Below are positions 62,481-64,000 of a DNA stretch of 64,000 bases, piece by piece (within the stretch, counting starts at the first letter, position 1; each line of letters starts with the position of its first letter). The position numbers and the translations under genes were made by a program. The DNA comes from Pseudomonadota bacterium (GTDB lineage: Bacteria; Pseudomonadota; Alphaproteobacteria; Dongiales; Dongiaceae), in contig JAJYUT010000008.1 of NCBI GenBank assembly GCA_021792365.1, positions 62,001 to 126,000 on the forward strand, read 5' to 3'. The notes beneath the pieces are model-generated. The model was given only the letters and a program-made list of their open reading frames with translations. It ran no database searches and was not told the origin of the DNA.

Positions 62481-63365
62481 ATGAGCATGCGGCACGTGGA
62501 TCTCGATTTGCTGCGGACGTTCCAGGCGGTGGTGGAAACCGGCAGCTTTGCAGGCGCGGCGGAGCAGTTGGGCTGCACGCAGCCCGCGGTGAGCCTCCAG
62601 GTGAAGCGGCTGGAAGCCATCTTCGGCCAGGCCCTGGTGCAGCGCGCCCGCCCGGCGCGCGCCACCGAATCCGGGCAGACCGTCCTTGGCTATGCGCGGC
62701 GCATGTTGCGGCTCAATGACGAGTTGCTCGACAGCTTCGGACAGGAGCGCAAGGGCGTCGTGCTGCGCGTCGGCATTCCCAATGATTTCTCGGTCGCCAT
62801 GCTGCCGGCGGCGTTGAGCCGCTTCGCCGCGACCGAGCCCGGCGTCATCCTCGACCTGCACTCAGATCTCAGTGCGTCGCTGCTCGACGGCCTGCGCGCC
62901 GGCCAGTATGACCTCGCCGTCGCGATGACTCCGGAGCGCATCAGTGACCTTGCCGTGAAGACGTGGAGCGAGCGGCTGGTGTGGATCGCATCGCCCGGCG
63001 CGAAGCCGAGCACCGACAATCCGCTGCCCTTGATCTGCTACCCGGAAGGTTGCGTTTACCGGGCCCGCATGCTGAAGCGGCTGGCGGAGGAGGGCATGAA
63101 CTGGCGCATCGTCATGAGCACCGCCTCCTTCACCAGCATCATCGCCGCGGTCGAGTCCGATCTCGGCGTCTCCGCCTTCGCGGAGAGCACCGCACCGGCC
63201 GAACTGGCGACGGGCCGCCGCGGGATTTGGCCCGACCTCGGCACCGTCAGCGTCGGTCTCTATCGCCACCCGGACGGCTCCAATGGCGCCGGCCAGCGTC
63301 TGGCCGACTATCTCGTGGAAAGCCTGGGCTCGGTCGCCGGCAAGCCCCGGCGTCGCGGAAGGTGA
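62481..63365 (+). CDS. LysR family transcriptional regulator
   Basis: Protein of 294 residues. The N-terminal winged helix is DLDLLRTFQAVVETGSFAGAAEQLGCTQPAVSLQVKRLEAIFGQALVQR. The C-terminal LysR substrate domain (about 90-290) has VLRVGIPNDFSVAMLPAALSRF and LRAGQYDLAVAMTP. It is transcribed away from creatinase over an AT-rich palindrome, so it probably controls creatinase and perhaps the importer. The inducer is unknown; creatine is a natural guess. Confidence 0.93.
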   Translation: MSMRHVDLDLLRTFQAVVETGSFAGAAEQLGCTQPAVSLQVKRLEAIFGQALVQRARPARATESGQTVLGYARRMLRLNDELLDSFGQERKGVVLRVGIPNDFSVAMLPAALSRFAATEPGVILDLHSDLSASLLDGLRAGQYDLAVAMTPERISDLAVKTWSERLVWIASPGAKPSTDNPLPLICYPEGCVYRARMLKRLAEEGMNWRIVMSTASFTSIIAAVESDLGVSAFAESTAPAELATGRRGIWPDLGTVSVGLYRHPDGSNGAGQRLADYLVESLGSVAGKPRRRGR

Positions 63366-63503
63366 CGAACCTCATGCACGCTTCCCTCGCAAGCGCCGGC
63401 GAGCGTGCCGGGCAGCCTGCCGCACAGTGCCCGTGATGACCGGTGGTCGGCTACAGCATCCCTGAGCGTCCTGCCGGTGGAAGGGTGAGGCGCGTCGATG
63501 GGT

Positions 63504-64000
63504 CTAGACCGCGACCGGCAGCGACAGCTCGCGCCAGCAGGAATCGAGCGCGTGCACCAGGCTGTCGATCATTGGGTCGTCATGCAGCGGCGAGGGCGTG
63601 AAGCGCAGGCGTTCGGTGCCCCTCGGCACGGTGGGATAGTTGATCGGCTGCGCGTAATGGCCGTGGGCGCGCAGCAGGCGATCGCTGATGGTCTTGCAGG
63701 CGCCGGGCTCGCCGACCTTCACCGGCACGATGTGGCTGTCATTCGCCATCACCGGCAGGCCGATGGCCGTCAGCCGCGTTTTCAGGGTGCGGGCGCGCTC
63801 CTGATGCCGCGCGCGCAGGTCATGGGCATCGCGGATCACCGCCAGGCTCGCGCGCACGCCGGCGACGATCGCGGGCGGCAGGGCTGTCGTGAAGATGAAG
63901 CCCGGCGCATGGGAGCGCACGAAATCCACCAGAGCGGCGGAGCCGGTGATATAGCCGCCGATCAGGCCGAAGGCCTTGGCGAAAGTGCCCTCGATCACGT
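63504..64000 (-). CDS. hemA: 5-aminolevulinate synthase, C-terminal part (cut by window end)
   Basis: PLP enzyme that condenses glycine and succinyl-CoA, the first step of haem and corrin synthesis in Alphaproteobacteria. About 165 C-terminal residues are visible; the 5' end is beyond 64000. The PLP-binding Lys is in [54 protein letters not shown] and [27 protein letters not shown] are typical of ALAS. Known ALAS proteins usually have Leu rather than Phe in GTFAKAFG, so a paralogue of ALAS is possible. It converges with the LysR gene after 138 bases with no clear feature. Confidence 0.9.
   Translation of the reverse strand, partial: VIEGTFAKAFGLIGGYITGSAALVDFVRSHAPGFIFTTALPPAIVAGVRASLAVIRDAHDLRARHQERARTLKTRLTAIGLPVMANDSHIVPVKVGEPGACKTISDRLLRAHGHYAQPINYPTVPRGTERLRFTPSPLHDDPMIDSLVHALDSCWRELSLPVAV

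Overview
The window is high-GC DNA, densely packed with genes on both strands, and reads as a chromosomal segment of an alphaproteobacterium, probably Rhodospirillales-like. This is inferred from gene content: an ALAS-type hemA, CbtA/CbtB cobalt transport, xseB-ispA next to tlyA, fabI-aroC, PAS_5 and DUF992 proteins, and Cob-type B12 enzymes. No rRNA, tRNA, CRISPR array, insertion sequence or prophage was seen. No stretch above about 200 bases lacks a gene or gene remnant.

Region 1 (1-15.3 kb) is a cobalamin cluster: partial cobQ, cobD, cbiX, cobH, cobL, cobI, a cbiG-cobJ fusion, cobM, a frameshifted MFS transporter, cobK, cbiD, cobA, cobB, then cobalt/nickel uptake genes cbtB, cbtA and hupE. 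The presence of CbiX, CbiG and CbiD points to early cobalt insertion although most enzymes are of the Cob type. Nearly all steps from uroporphyrinogen III to cobyric acid and cobinamide phosphate are covered. The precorrin-2 dehydrogenase step is not visible.

Region 2 (15.3-20.4 kb) holds a DMT exporter, a truncated FAD-oxidoreductase relic, a small SpoIIAA/STAS-like protein, a YedK/HMCES protein, a macrodomain protein, a stand-alone HisD and a PAS protein. Region 3 (20.4-30.5 kb) has two divergent units. On the minus strand lie a sulfatase/phosphonate-monoesterase-like enzyme, pgi, and small and large subunits of an N,N-dimethylformamidase-like enzyme. On the plus strand lies a polyamine-type ABC importer. 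A perfect 20-bp palindrome lies between them.

Region 4 (30.5-44.5 kb) is mostly metabolism and housekeeping: proline iminopeptidase, an FAD-linked 2-hydroxyacid dehydrogenase, a DUF992 protein, the run paaG-like/coxL-like/cysQ/sua5, DUF423, an LprI-like protein, an HDAC-like deacetylase, xseB, ispA, a MATE transporter in the place dxs usually occupies, tlyA, and a decayed EamA gene. Region 5 (44.4-55.3 kb) contains sppA, an RlmD-type methyltransferase, aroC, fabI, cbpA, a glycine-zipper lipoprotein, pdxH, a cation diffusion facilitator, an SDR and a phospholipase D-like protein.

Region 6 (55.4-64 kb) contains an NTF2-like protein, a PadR-like regulator, a second polyamine-type ABC importer, a clear creatinase gene, a divergent LysR regulator with an AT-rich operator-like palindrome, and the 3' part of hemA (5-aminolevulinate synthase). 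Creatinase, the ABC importer and LysR look like a creatine-use module. Three genes are damaged (MFS, FAD relic, EamA); some of this could be assembly error in GC-rich tracts.
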